8,216 nucleotides of DNA from Dehalococcoidia bacterium (lineage in GTDB: Bacteria > Chloroflexota > Dehalococcoidia > Dehalococcoidales > E44-bin46): the NCBI GenBank assembly GCA_030634425.1, contig DAOWAU010000028.1:1-8216 (forward strand), given 5' to 3'. Below the pieces are notes generated by a model, which saw only the letters and a list, made by a program, of their open reading frames with translations, was not told the origin of the DNA and did not search any database. Below, piece after piece: positions 1 through 6,411 of the stretch. Within the stretch, counting starts at the first letter, position 1, and each line of letters begins with the position of its first letter. The position numbers were made by a program, and so were the translations under genes.

Positions 1-232
1 GTATGGCACTTACACTGGCAAAGAACGTCTGCTGCTCCCGGTATCGCACTGGCTCTTGCTTAAGACCGACCTTGGCATTATAGTAATAGATTCTTATTAG
101 CCGCCGCTTGTCCAGGAGCCTTTTACCAAACTTGCCGATGTCTATATCGGTTCTTCTGAAAACATTTTTGAGAGAATGATACAGATTACTTCCGTCAACA
201 AACATCATTACCCTCTCTGTGCTATCTCCCAT
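1..232 (-). CDS. NYN-domain (PIN-like, LabA/DUF88-type) protein, N-terminal part
   Basis: The first 77 codons of a gene that leaves the window at base 1. The N-terminus reads RVMMFVDGSNLYHSLKN, the hallmark first strand of NYN domains: hydrophobic strand, then Asp13 and Asn16, which in this PIN-like fold lie at the metal-binding nuclease centre. A second strand follows at about residues 46-52 (IRIYYYN), also typical. Family members are predicted or shown metal-dependent ribonucleases, but the later catalytic acidic residues lie outside the window, so activity cannot be judged. The ATG at 230-232 is preceded by a very strong Shine-Dalgarno site. The gene follows the DUF3467 gene by 28 bases on the same strand and is probably the last visible member of the nrdR-nrdJ operon. 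The family call is fairly sure; the substrate is unknown. Confidence 0.82.
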   Translation of the reverse strand, partial: MGDSTERVMMFVDGSNLYHSLKNVFRRTDIDIGKFGKRLLDKRRLIRIYYYNAKVGLKQEPVRYREQQTFFASVSAI

Positions 233-233
233 A

Positions 234-247
234 TATCACCTTCTTTC
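234..247 (-). promoter_or_regulatory. Extended Shine-Dalgarno site of the NYN gene
   Basis: Read on the minus strand this is GAAAGAAGGTGATA, one base before the ATG. It matches the complement of the usual 16S rRNA 3' end (AGAAAGGAGGTGATCC) over 13 bases with a single mismatch. The same 14-mer recurs at 696-709 in front of the small ORF, so two genes of this cluster carry identical, unusually long ribosome-binding sites. Confidence 0.8.
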
Positions 248-260
248 TGAATTATTTTTC

Positions 261-563
261 TTACTCTGATGGAGGATGGAAGCCCATTGCTGGTTTGGCA
301 GGCTCGGCGGCTTCAGTCAGCTTGCCAAACTTAGATTCGTATTTTTTCAGATTTTCTGTAAGCGCAGAAATCATTCTTTTCATATGGCCTGGACTGATAA
401 CAACCCGTGCCGTCACCGAAGCAACAGGAGGCGCAATCATCATGAAATCCAGGATAAATTCCTCCTTGGTATGGGCAATTAACATATTATTAGCATATAC
501 ACCACCCCTAAGGTTTTCAGGAAAGGCAACCTTCACTTGCTTTTGAGGAGCTTTTTCACTCAT
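261..563 (-). CDS. DUF3467 family protein
   Basis: A 100-residue protein of unknown function. The pattern GGVYANNMLIAHTKEEFILD (residues 20-39), then a hydrophobic stretch with Pro residues, an arginine-containing strand (VTARVVISPGHMKRMISAL, about 50-68) and a C-terminal helix ending in NLKKYES matches DUF3467, whose members read roughly GVYAN..I..H...EF.LDF...P....A.V..RI...P.H.KR...AL..N...YE. It has no signal peptide, no membrane segment and no recognised catalytic motif; the last 20 residues are a Pro/Ala-rich tail. The ATG at 561-563 has a TAGGTGA Shine-Dalgarno site, and the start lies 13 bases after the stop of the 38-codon ORF. It sits between nrdJ and a NYN-domain gene on the same strand, so co-expression with ribonucleotide reductase is likely, but no function follows from that. 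The family call is from memory of the motif. Confidence 0.85.
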   Translation of the reverse strand: MSEKAPQKQVKVAFPENLRGGVYANNMLIAHTKEEFILDFMMIAPPVASVTARVVISPGHMKRMISALTENLKKYESKFGKLTEAAEPAKPAMGFHPPSE

Positions 564-576
564 ATTTCACCTACTT

Positions 577-693
577 TCAGAAGCTAGCCTCTTTGCTACC
601 CTTGCTAACTTTAACACTAGCTCCCTTGCCTCTTAAAGACCGCGCGACTTTTACCTCCTTGCCTCTTCCATATTTATACTGACTTTTTGGCAT
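577..693 (-). CDS. Small basic hypothetical protein, 38 aa
   Basis: A short frame between nrdJ and the DUF3467 gene. It encodes 38 residues starting MPKSQYKYGRGKEVKVARSL and ending in a Lys/Ser/Gly-rich stretch (GASVKVSKGSKEASF); the product is strongly basic and soluble-looking. Evidence that it is translated: an ATG 18 bases after the nrdJ stop, preceded by the extended Shine-Dalgarno GAAAGAAGGTGATA, and a TGA stop leaving just enough room (13 bases) for the Shine-Dalgarno of the next gene. The N-terminal pattern (YGRG..E.KVARSLR..GA.V..S.GS) recalls the first strands of small restriction-endonuclease-fold or Holliday-resolvase-like proteins, in which SPGSRGAAD normally follows. Here the protein stops where the active-site strands would begin. 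It could be a genuine small protein or the translated remnant of a longer gene. I do not recognise it firmly. Confidence 0.6.
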   Translation of the reverse strand: MPKSQYKYGRGKEVKVARSLRGKGASVKVSKGSKEASF

Positions 694-695
694 CT

Positions 696-709
696 TATCA
701 CCTTCTTTC
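696..709 (-). promoter_or_regulatory. Extended Shine-Dalgarno site of the 38-aa ORF
   Basis: GAAAGAAGGTGATA on the minus strand, two bases before the ATG at 691-693 and just after the nrdJ stop. It is identical to the site at 234-247 and pairs with the 16S rRNA 3' end over about 13 bases with one mismatch. This is the main argument that the small ORF is a real gene. Confidence 0.7.
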
Positions 710-711
710 CT

Positions 712-3279
712 TTAGCATTTAGTATACCCACAGGTGGGGCAGATGAAGCAACCCTCCTGATAGACGAGGAGATTGCCACAGTCGGGGCACTGCCCCGCCA
801 GGTTCTTAGCCCCGAAGTCCTCCAGCTTGGGCTTGCCCTCATAACCGGTGGTATGCTTCTCCAGCACGCTGGCAATGGCATCAGCGCAGGAGAGGATAGA
901 CTTGCCCCCTTCCCAGGCGATGGATGGACAGCGGATACCACGGAGCTGCCTCACTACTGAGGCGACATCCACCCCGGACCTTAACGCCAGAGAGATAAGG
1001 CGGCAGATGGCTTCAAGCTGGGCCGAGGCACAGCCTCCAGCCTTACCCAAGGTGGAGAAGACCTCACATATTCCCTGCTCATCAGAGTTCACCGTTACGT
1101 AGATGTAGCCGCAGCCGGTGGTTGCCCGCTCGGTTACCCCTGAGGTTGCCTTTGGCCTCTCCCTGGGGACAAGCTTAGCCCCTTCAACCTTTTTCTCTGC
1201 CTTGCCCGTGGTTAACACCTGCCCCTCACGGCTTCTATCTCGATAAATGGTTATTCCCTTCAGTCCCTCCTCATAAGCCATCATGTACACCTTGGTTATA
1301 TCTTGCTGAGTAGCCGCCTGGGGGAAATTGACTGTCTTGGAGACAGCGTTGTGTGTGGACTTCTGGAAGGCTGCCTGCATCTTGACATGCCACTCAGGCT
1401 CAATTTCATGGGCGGTAACAAATAACCGTTTGCTTTCATCGGGGATTCCGTCCACATCATGAAGTTTAGCCCCCTCCGCCAGCCGCTTCATCAGCTCCTC
1501 TGAATAGAAGCCTTCCCTCTTTGCCACCTCCTCAAAGTAAGGGTGAACCTCCACTAGCTGAGCGCCATCCAGGATATTGCGAGTGTAGCTCAGGGCAAAG
1601 AGGGGCTCAATGCCACTGGAGCAGCCAGCTATTATGCTCAGAGTACCGGTGGGCGCGATGGTAGTTCTGGTGGCATTTCTCACCCTAGGACCATCAGGGA
1701 CATCATATTTGCTCCCTTCGAAAGCAGGAAATACCCCTCTTTCCTGCACCAGCTCCTTAGAAGCCTCAGTCGCGTAGCGCTGCATTTCGGCCATAACATC
1801 CTCAGCCAACTTTAGCGCCTCCTCTGAGTCATATGGAACACCCAGCCTGATGAGCATGTCGGCAAACCCCATCACCCCCAGCCCTATCTTCCTGGTCTTC
1901 TTGGTCATCTCCCCTATCTCTTTAAGAGGGAACTTATTGACATCAATGACATTATCCAGAAATCTCACCGCAACTTTCACCGTCTCAGCCAGCTTGGGAT
2001 AATCAATCTCAGCAGAGCCATTTTTGCTCCGCAGCATTCTGGCTAGATTGATAGAGCCCAGATTACATGACTCGTAGGGGAGCAAAGGCTGCTCGCCGCA
2101 GGGGTTGGTACTCTCAATACTGCCCAGATGGGGAGTGGGGTTATCCCGATTTATGTGGTCAATGAAAACGACGCCCGGGTCGCCGGTCTTCCAGGCCATA
2201 TCCACTATCTGGTCAAATACCTCCCTGGCATTGAGCTTACCCACCACCTCTTTGGTGTGCGGATTTACCAACTCATAGTCAGTGCCCCCCTTGACCGCTT
2301 CCATAAATTCAGTGGTTACCGCTACCGAGAGATTAAAGTTAGTAAGAACAGTAGGGTCAGCTTTAGCCATGATGAACTTCATAATATCGGGGTGGCTAAC
2401 ATGAAGAATAGCCATGTTCGCTCCCCGGCGCATTCCCCCCTGCTTGATAACATCAGTGGCAACATCAAAAGCCCGCATGAAGGAAACCGGGCCACTGGCT
2501 ACCCCACCGGTGGAGCCAACCCTATCCTTTTCCGGCCTCAGCCTAGAGAAGGAAAATCCAGTCCCCCCGCCGCTTTTGTGGATGAGGGCAGTATACTTCA
2601 CCCCATTAAATATGGACTCCATTGAGTCCTCAATGGGAAGGACAAAGCAAGCTGATAGTTGCCCTAGCTCCCTCCCGGCATTCATTAGAGTGGGGGAGTT
2701 TGGCAGGAACTCCAGGCTAGTCATCAGCTGGTAGAACTCCTCCTCCCTAGCCTTGACATCCGCCTCGGGGTCATAGAGGAGCTCGGCAGAGGCGATAGCC
2801 TGTGCCACCCGCCGGAACATCTCTTCGGGTTTCTCAATAACCTTTCCCTCCGCATCCTTCTTCAAATATCTTCTCTCCAGAACTCGAAGAGCATTCTCGG
2901 TAAGACTGACCACGCCGGCAGGCTCGGCCTTAGACTTAACTCTGGTAACCTCCATTTTGGGTTTAACCTCCTCTTCCTTAGCTGATTCTTTTTCTTTGCT
3001 CGCCAGAATCTCTTCCACTATAACCTGGATTTCAGACCCACTGGGCAGTTGCTTCTGACTTCGCCGGGACCTGGGCACCAGCTCTTCCATCCCCGGCAGG
3101 GGCCGTTCTGCTTCAGGTAGCGGTTTTGATTTTTCCAGGCGTCTAATCACCTGAGCAGTGAGCTGCTCAACGAGCGGTCTATCGGATATACCCATAGACT
3201 CGGCAGCAGCGAAGACCGCCCGGGCAATATGGGTACGATTGAGTGATATTTTCTCGTCTCGGTTATCGCCTCTATTCAC
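712..3279 (-). CDS. nrdJ: Adenosylcobalamin-dependent (class II) ribonucleoside-diphosphate reductase
   Basis: 855 residues. Reduces ribonucleotides to deoxyribonucleotides using coenzyme B12 to generate the thiyl radical, oxygen-independently, in the cytoplasm. Seen in the sequence: core start at about 123 ([16 protein letters not shown]); Cys211 in SACFVLP and Cys405 in [10 protein letters not shown], the redox pair; NPCGEQ at 392-397 with Cys394 (thiyl) and Glu396; APTGT at 542-546; a TSCPD-type domain at about 715-810; and a C-terminal tail with six Cys (831, 834, 844, 847, 850, 855) that, in this family, binds zinc and/or re-reduces the active site. Residues 11-50 and 78-95 look like pieces of an ATP-cone, lacking its VxKRDG hairpin. 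The start is GTG at 3277-3279, in a GTGA overlap with the nrdR stop, with AGAAGGAGG five bases upstream. Neighbour nrdR and the NrdR boxes fit the assignment. Very sure. Confidence 0.97.
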   Translation of the reverse strand: MNRGDNRDEKISLNRTHIARAVFAAAESMGISDRPLVEQLTAQVIRRLEKSKPLPEAERPLPGMEELVPRSRRSQKQLPSGSEIQVIVEEILASKEKESAKEEEVKPKMEVTRVKSKAEPAGVVSLTENALRVLERRYLKKDAEGKVIEKPEEMFRRVAQAIASAELLYDPEADVKAREEEFYQLMTSLEFLPNSPTLMNAGRELGQLSACFVLPIEDSMESIFNGVKYTALIHKSGGGTGFSFSRLRPEKDRVGSTGGVASGPVSFMRAFDVATDVIKQGGMRRGANMAILHVSHPDIMKFIMAKADPTVLTNFNLSVAVTTEFMEAVKGGTDYELVNPHTKEVVGKLNAREVFDQIVDMAWKTGDPGVVFIDHINRDNPTPHLGSIESTNPCGEQPLLPYESCNLGSINLARMLRSKNGSAEIDYPKLAETVKVAVRFLDNVIDVNKFPLKEIGEMTKKTRKIGLGVMGFADMLIRLGVPYDSEEALKLAEDVMAEMQRYATEASKELVQERGVFPAFEGSKYDVPDGPRVRNATRTTIAPTGTLSIIAGCSSGIEPLFALSYTRNILDGAQLVEVHPYFEEVAKREGFYSEELMKRLAEGAKLHDVDGIPDESKRLFVTAHEIEPEWHVKMQAAFQKSTHNAVSKTVNFPQAATQQDITKVYMMAYEEGLKGITIYRDRSREGQVLTTGKAEKKVEGAKLVPRERPKATSGVTERATTGCGYIYVTVNSDEQGICEVFSTLGKAGGCASAQLEAICRLISLALRSGVDVASVVRQLRGIRCPSIAWEGGKSILSCADAIASVLEKHTTGYEGKPKLEDFGAKNLAGQCPDCGNLLVYQEGCFICPTCGYTKC

Positions 3280-3809
3280 CTCCGCCTCCTTCTACCGCTC
3301 TTAACCAGTCCCTTTAATTTAGTATCGGGGAGCAGGGGTAATTGACCTGCCGGTTGGGGTGCCTCAGCACTGACCAGAGTATCTACTTCCTGTTTTAAGT
3401 CGGTGATATCAGTGAACGCCCGGTAAACGCTGGCAAAACGGATGTAAGCAATGTAGTCCAGGCCCTTTAATCTCTCTATTACCATATCGCCAATAACACC
3501 AGTGAGTACCTCCTGCCTACCCAGGTGATAAAGCGCAGTCTCTATATCATCAACAATCTTATCCACAGTGCCGGTAGGCAGGGGCCGTTTTTCAAGGGCC
3601 TTGCGAATGCCGACTAAGAGTTTGTCTCGACTAAATTCCTCACGCCTCCCGTCCTTCTTAATCACGAAAAGGCTGGCTGGTTGCATTCTTTCATAGGTAG
3701 TGACACGAGCCCCACAGGATAAGCACTGACGCCGACGGCGTATGCCATCATTAACATCGCGAGAGTCTACTACCTTGGAATCAATATGACCACAATAAGG
3801 GCAATTCAT
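3276..3809 (-). CDS. nrdR: Transcriptional repressor NrdR
   Basis: 177 residues. Represses ribonucleotide reductase genes by binding NrdR boxes; its ATP-cone senses the ATP/dATP balance. Seen: N-terminal zinc ribbon with Cys3-x2-Cys6 (MNCPYC) and Cys29-x2-Cys32 (CLSC), the DNA-contacting RRRR at 24-27, then an ATP-cone from about 47 to 137 starting LFVIKKDGRREEFSRDKL, ending in IRFASVYRAF. Family members usually have about 150-160 residues; the extra length is a C-terminal tail (about 147-177, Pro/Leu-rich, ending GRRRRR). The start ATG at 3807-3809 has GGAG five bases upstream. It is first in the operon with nrdJ (4-base overlap) and is preceded by two NrdR boxes, so it probably represses itself and nrdJ together. 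Very sure. Confidence 0.97.
   Translation of the reverse strand: MNCPYCGHIDSKVVDSRDVNDGIRRRRQCLSCGARVTTYERMQPASLFVIKKDGRREEFSRDKLLVGIRKALEKRPLPTGTVDKIVDDIETALYHLGRQEVLTGVIGDMVIERLKGLDYIAYIRFASVYRAFTDITDLKQEVDTLVSAEAPQPAGQLPLLPDTKLKGLVKSGRRRRR
3285..3293 (-). promoter_or_regulatory. Shine-Dalgarno site of nrdJ inside nrdR
   Basis: AGAAGGAGG on the minus strand, five bases before the GTG start of nrdJ. These bases are also the Arg codons AGA-AGG-AGG of the RRRRR tail of NrdR. The site supports the GTG start and translational coupling of the two genes. Confidence 0.8.
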
Positions 3810-3816
3810 GCCAGCT

Positions 3817-3832
3817 CCACATTATATAGTAT
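3817..3832 (-). promoter_or_regulatory. NrdR box, proximal copy
   Basis: Minus-strand sequence ATACTATATAATGTGG, an imperfect palindrome close to the known NrdR box consensus (acaCwATATwGtGt type). It differs from the distal copy at one position of 16 and starts exactly 31 bp from it, about three helical turns, the usual arrangement of paired NrdR boxes. It lies between the predicted transcription start and the nrdR start codon. Confidence 0.85.
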
Positions 3833-3841
3833 AGCAAAGTA

Positions 3842-3870
3842 AAAATACCACAATATATAGTATTTGTCAA
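3842..3870 (-). promoter_or_regulatory. Promoter of the nrdR-nrdJ operon
   Basis: On the minus strand a perfect -35 TTGACA (3865-3870) is followed after 17 bases by TATTTT (3842-3847, 4 of 6 to TATAAT). The predicted start of transcription is near 3835, giving a leader of about 25 bases. An alternative -10 (TATAAT, 3821-3826) lies inside the proximal NrdR box but has no good -35. Confidence 0.65.
3848..3863 (-). promoter_or_regulatory. NrdR box, distal copy
   Basis: Minus-strand sequence ATACTATATATTGTGG, matching the NrdR box consensus. It fills the spacer between the TTGACA and TATTTT promoter elements, so a bound repressor would block RNA polymerase directly. Confidence 0.88.
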
Positions 3871-3899
3871 CCCTTTTGCAGGTCTAGATGATGGTTAAT

Positions 3900-3928
3900 T
3901 TGCGCTTTTGGGGAAAGGATACTAGAAT
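3900..3928 (+). promoter_or_regulatory. Candidate promoter of the macrodomain gene
   Basis: TTGCGC (3900-3905) and TAGAAT (3923-3928; 5 of 6 to TATAAT) are spaced by 17 bases, with a predicted start near 3935, about 19 bases before the ATG. The -35 is weak (3 of 6). It lies back to back with the nrdR promoter. Confidence 0.4.
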
Positions 3929-3953
3929 GGTAAAAAATGACGGGGGCTGAGTT

Positions 3954-4538
3954 ATGGAGAACCAGGCTACAGAAGTTACCGTTAATCAAGCGAAGTTACG
4001 CATAATTCAGGGAGATATTACCCGGCAGGCCACCGACGCCATAGTTAATGCTGCCAACTCCAGCCTTATGGGTGGCGGTGGCGTAGATGGAGCTATTCAC
4101 CGGGCAGGAGGTCTCACCATCTTAGAGGAGTGTAAGCAAATTGTAGCCAGACAGGGACGATTGTCCACCGGTAAGGCAGTGATAACCACCGGGGGCAATC
4201 TTAAGGCGAAATACGTCATCCATACCGTTGGCCCTATCTGGCATGGGGGCAACAAAGGAGAACCCGAATTGCTCGCTAGTGCCTATCAACAGAGCTTGAA
4301 AATAGCAGCGGAGAAAAACATCAATAGCGTTTCCTTCCCCTCAATAAGCACCGGTGCCTATGGCTATCCGGTCGGCCAGGCTTCAGAGGTAGCCCTTGAC
4401 GCTGTTATCACCTTTCTCAGCCAGAGCACCATCTCCATCAGAGAAGTGGTATTTGTCCTGTTTGATTCTCGAACCCTTGGAGTTTACTCATCGGCTCTCA
4501 GAGAGATAGCAAGGAAGAGGGGATTGCCCCTCTCTTAG
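3954..4538 (+). CDS. Macrodomain protein (ADP-ribose / O-acetyl-ADP-ribose hydrolase type)
   Basis: 194 residues, essentially one macrodomain of the MacroD/YmdB class. Such proteins bind ADP-ribose and hydrolyse O-acetyl-ADP-ribose or remove mono-ADP-ribose from acidic side chains. Seen: GDIT at 20-23 (adenine-binding Asp21), the diagnostic NAANSSLMGGGGVDGAIHRAGG region at 32-53 with Asn35 and Asp45 of the catalytic loop, TGGNLKAKYVIHTVGP at 79-94, and the second phosphate loop SISTGAYGYPVG at 130-141. All key residues are present, so it should be active; the physiological substrate cannot be told from the sequence. The start ATG at 3954 has only a weak G-rich Shine-Dalgarno (GGGGG, 3942-3946). 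It is divergent from nrdR, whose operators are more than 80 bases away, and is followed after 87 bases by the plsC-like gene, which has its own promoter candidate. Confidence 0.93.
   Translation: MENQATEVTVNQAKLRIIQGDITRQATDAIVNAANSSLMGGGGVDGAIHRAGGLTILEECKQIVARQGRLSTGKAVITTGGNLKAKYVIHTVGPIWHGGNKGEPELLASAYQQSLKIAAEKNINSVSFPSISTGAYGYPVGQASEVALDAVITFLSQSTISIREVVFVLFDSRTLGVYSSALREIARKRGLPLS
4516..4533 (+). terminator. Possible weak intrinsic terminator at the end of the macrodomain gene
   Basis: A perfect 7-bp stem (AGAGGGG / CCCCTCT) with an ATTG loop lies inside the last codons of the macrodomain gene. It is followed by CTTAGTT, a poor U-tract, so termination would be partial at best. A promoter-like site before the next gene is consistent with a transcript boundary here. 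Confidence 0.35.
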
Positions 4539-4590
4539 TTACCTGCCGGGAACAGTATTTTAGCCCCTATGAAATAACCGTATGATAAGG

Positions 4591-4596
4591 TATAAT
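4591..4596 (+). promoter_or_regulatory. Candidate -10 element for plsC-ispH
   Basis: A perfect TATAAT lies 29 bases before the plsC ATG, predicting a transcript start near 4603. No convincing -35 is present at 16-18 bp (TATGAA at 4568-4573 is poor), so the call rests on the -10 alone. Confidence 0.4.
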
Positions 4597-4625
4597 CTAA
4601 AAGTCCTTTTTGCCTGGAGGGTATA

Positions 4626-5318
4626 ATGGAGCTTCAGTTTCACCGTAGCATCACTCAACGAATAATGTGGACGTTCTACGTCCGAGTAATATCAAGGATA
4701 TTGTTCAGTCTGCTAATTCGCCGCCAAGTTACAGGGCAAGAGAATGTTCCCAGGCAGGGCCATTTACTAATTATATCCAATCATCTCAGTTTTGCCGACC
4801 AATTTTTGCTCACTGCCAGCCTCAACCGAAGAGTAGTATATATGGCCAAGGTGGAGCTATTCCGCTCTAGATTAATAAGGTGTCTGGCACATGGCTTTGG
4901 CGCCTTTCCCGTGCGTAGAGGGGGAATAATGGATAGGAAGGCAATACGCCAGGCAAACCAAATTCTGGGGAGTGGCCAAGGCCTAGGTATGTTTCCTGAA
5001 GGAATGCGGAACTGGAAGGCCGAGCTAAAACGTGCCTTTCCTGGTTCAGTGCTGATAGCCCTACACAACAATGTCCCCATCCTCCCCATAGGTATCACCG
5101 GCATGGAACACGTAGACACAAAAGGCCTACTGTGGCATCTCATCCACCGCCCTCGGGTAACAGTTAATATTGGCCGCCCCTTCCACCTGCCCCCGGTCAA
5201 GGATAAAGATAAAGTGACCAAGGCGGAGCTTATCGGGCTTGCTGATTACATGATGGAGCGCATAGCTGAACTGCTACCCCCTGAATATCAGGGACACTAT
5301 GCTAAACGCAAAGAGTAG
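4626..5318 (+). CDS. plsC: 1-acyl-sn-glycerol-3-phosphate acyltransferase family protein
   Basis: 230 residues. The family transfers an acyl chain to lysophosphatidic acid to make phosphatidic acid at the inner face of the cytoplasmic membrane. The four acyltransferase blocks are in order: I, NHLSFAD at 52-58 (catalytic His53 and Asp58, HX4D); II, GAFPVRRGG at 92-100; III, FPEGMR at 123-128 (glycerol-phosphate site); IV, VPILPIGITG at 150-159. An N-terminal hydrophobic segment at about 14-31 (MWTFYVRVISRILFSLL) probably anchors it. Block III has Met where Thr is usual, a modest deviation. The start ATG has GGAGG five bases upstream. The stop TAG is immediately followed by the ispH ATG; plsC next to ispH is a recurrent bacterial arrangement, often with cmk, which is absent here. 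Substrate specificity within the family is inferred. Confidence 0.88.
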   Translation: MELQFHRSITQRIMWTFYVRVISRILFSLLIRRQVTGQENVPRQGHLLIISNHLSFADQFLLTASLNRRVVYMAKVELFRSRLIRCLAHGFGAFPVRRGGIMDRKAIRQANQILGSGQGLGMFPEGMRNWKAELKRAFPGSVLIALHNNVPILPIGITGMEHVDTKGLLWHLIHRPRVTVNIGRPFHLPPVKDKDKVTKAELIGLADYMMERIAELLPPEYQGHYAKRKE

Positions 5319-6170
5319 ATGGCGATAACGATTGAGAAAGCGGCTGAAATAGGACTTTGCTTTGGGATTAAGCGAGCCATTGATATCTTAGAAAAGGCTA
5401 CCCACGGGCACAGAGGCATAGAAACACTGGGGGCAGCAGTCCACAACCAACAGGTGCTGCAAAGACTGGCTGAAATCGGGGTTAGGATAACCAAAGCCGT
5501 AGATGAGATGCAAGGCGATACTATAGCCATTGGCGCTCATGGGATAAGTCCACAAATAGAGGAGGAGATTCGGGCTCGACACATCAATATAATCGATGCT
5601 ACCTGTCCTTTCGTTCATCGAGCCCAGGCTGCAACACGAAAATTAGTTAAATCTGGCTTCTTTGTCATTATCTACGGCGATGCTGACCACCCCGAAGTCA
5701 AGGGCGTCCTTGGTTGGGCCGATGGGAAGGGCGCAGCCATGCTAGATGACAGAGCAATAGCCAGGCTTGACCCTCTGCCCCGCCGACTGGGCGTTCTATC
5801 CCAGACAACTCAGATACCAGCCGATTTTGATGAATTTGTAAAGAAACTCGCCGATTTCGCCCGAGCTAAAGGCTGCGAGCTACGCGTTATTGATACCATA
5901 TGCCCTGAGATAAAAAGACGACAGAAAGCAGCCCTTGAGCTAGCCGCTAAAGTGGATTTGATGCTCGTTATCGGTAGTCACACCAGTGCTAACACTAATT
6001 ATCTGGCTCAATTGTGTTCCGAGGTTAGCCGAACATATCTACTTGAAACTGCCGAGGATATCCAGCCCTCCTGGTTGCAAGGCCAATGCCACATAGGCAT
6101 AACTGCCGGGGCATCCACCAGTGAGCAAACCATAAACGAGGTGGTAACTAGGCTAGAAGCCCTGCCCTGA
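5319..6170 (+). CDS. ispH: 4-hydroxy-3-methylbut-2-enyl diphosphate reductase
   Basis: 283 residues, a normal length. Last enzyme of the MEP isoprenoid pathway: a [4Fe-4S] protein reducing HMBPP to IPP and DMAPP. The three cluster cysteines are Cys14 (GLCFGIKRA), Cys96 (DATCPFVH) and Cys195 (DTICPEI). Substrate-binding residues are also present: His42 (AVHN), His74 (GAHG), His124 and Glu126 (DHPEVKG), the Thr pair in SQTTQ (161-165), Ser223/Asn225 in SANTN, and the ITAGAST segment at 261-267. All are in place, so it should be functional and implies the non-mevalonate pathway. The ATG directly follows the plsC stop (TAGATG) with no clear Shine-Dalgarno site, suggesting translation by reinitiation after plsC. 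Its 3' end faces the RAM-domain gene with a 10-base gap and no obvious terminator. Confidence 0.96.
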   Translation: MAITIEKAAEIGLCFGIKRAIDILEKATHGHRGIETLGAAVHNQQVLQRLAEIGVRITKAVDEMQGDTIAIGAHGISPQIEEEIRARHINIIDATCPFVHRAQAATRKLVKSGFFVIIYGDADHPEVKGVLGWADGKGAAMLDDRAIARLDPLPRRLGVLSQTTQIPADFDEFVKKLADFARAKGCELRVIDTICPEIKRRQKAALELAAKVDLMLVIGSHTSANTNYLAQLCSEVSRTYLLETAEDIQPSWLQGQCHIGITAGASTSEQTINEVVTRLEALP

Positions 6171-6180
6171 ATGGGGAAGG

Positions 6181-6411
6181 TCATATCGCCAGGCAAGTCA
6201 CCGTCCGGGAAATGCCAGCGATGGGGTGGATTTTACCAGTAACCAGGTCACCAACGTCGCTCAAGCTTTCCTTTTCTACTACGGCGATAACGTCATAGGG
6301 CCCGGTTACCGTATCAACCGACTTCACTCCCTCCAGCCGATTGAGCGCGACAACAACCTCCTTAGTCCTCCCCACCGCTGTTTCGATTAGGACAAAAGCC
6401 TTGGCTGCCAT
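6181..6411 (-). CDS. Stand-alone Lrp/AsnC ligand-binding (RAM) domain protein
   Basis: 76 residues from the ATG at 6409-6411. The whole protein is one RAM domain: AKAFVLIETAVGRTKEVVVAL, then LEGVKSVDTVTGPYDVIAVVE with the family signature G-x-Y-D, and a last strand GISRTVTCLAI. The N-terminal helix-turn-helix of full Lrp/AsnC regulators is absent, so it cannot bind DNA by itself in the usual way. Such single-domain proteins form oligomers that bind amino acids in known relatives; here the ligand is unknown. A longer reading from GTG at 6418-6420 exists, but that codon lies within the GGAGGTG Shine-Dalgarno, whereas the ATG is 8 bases behind AGGAGG, so I prefer the ATG. The gene is divergent from trpE, so tryptophan or another amino acid is a conceivable ligand; this is inference. 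Confidence 0.88.
   Translation of the reverse strand: MAAKAFVLIETAVGRTKEVVVALNRLEGVKSVDTVTGPYDVIAVVEKESLSDVGDLVTGKIHPIAGISRTVTCLAI

Noticed and set aside
651..941. 96-codon minus-strand frame overlapping the end of nrdJ and the small ORF
   Set aside because: It lies in another frame across the nrdJ zinc tail and TSCPD region, which are clearly coding, and has no recognisable motif.
2128..2625. 165-codon plus-strand open frame inside nrdJ
   Set aside because: It is antisense to the catalytic core of nrdJ, which has all conserved motifs; it shows no family motif and no good Shine-Dalgarno site.
3927..3950. Eight-codon open frame upstream of and in frame with the macrodomain ATG
   Set aside because: It ends in TGA at 3948-3950 before the macrodomain start, has no Shine-Dalgarno site and largely overlaps the predicted promoter, so neither an upstream start nor a leader peptide is supported.
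4781..5221. 146-codon minus-strand open frame inside the plsC-like gene
   Set aside because: Antisense to all four acyltransferase blocks; Arg/Pro/Ser-rich composition is typical of a shadow frame.
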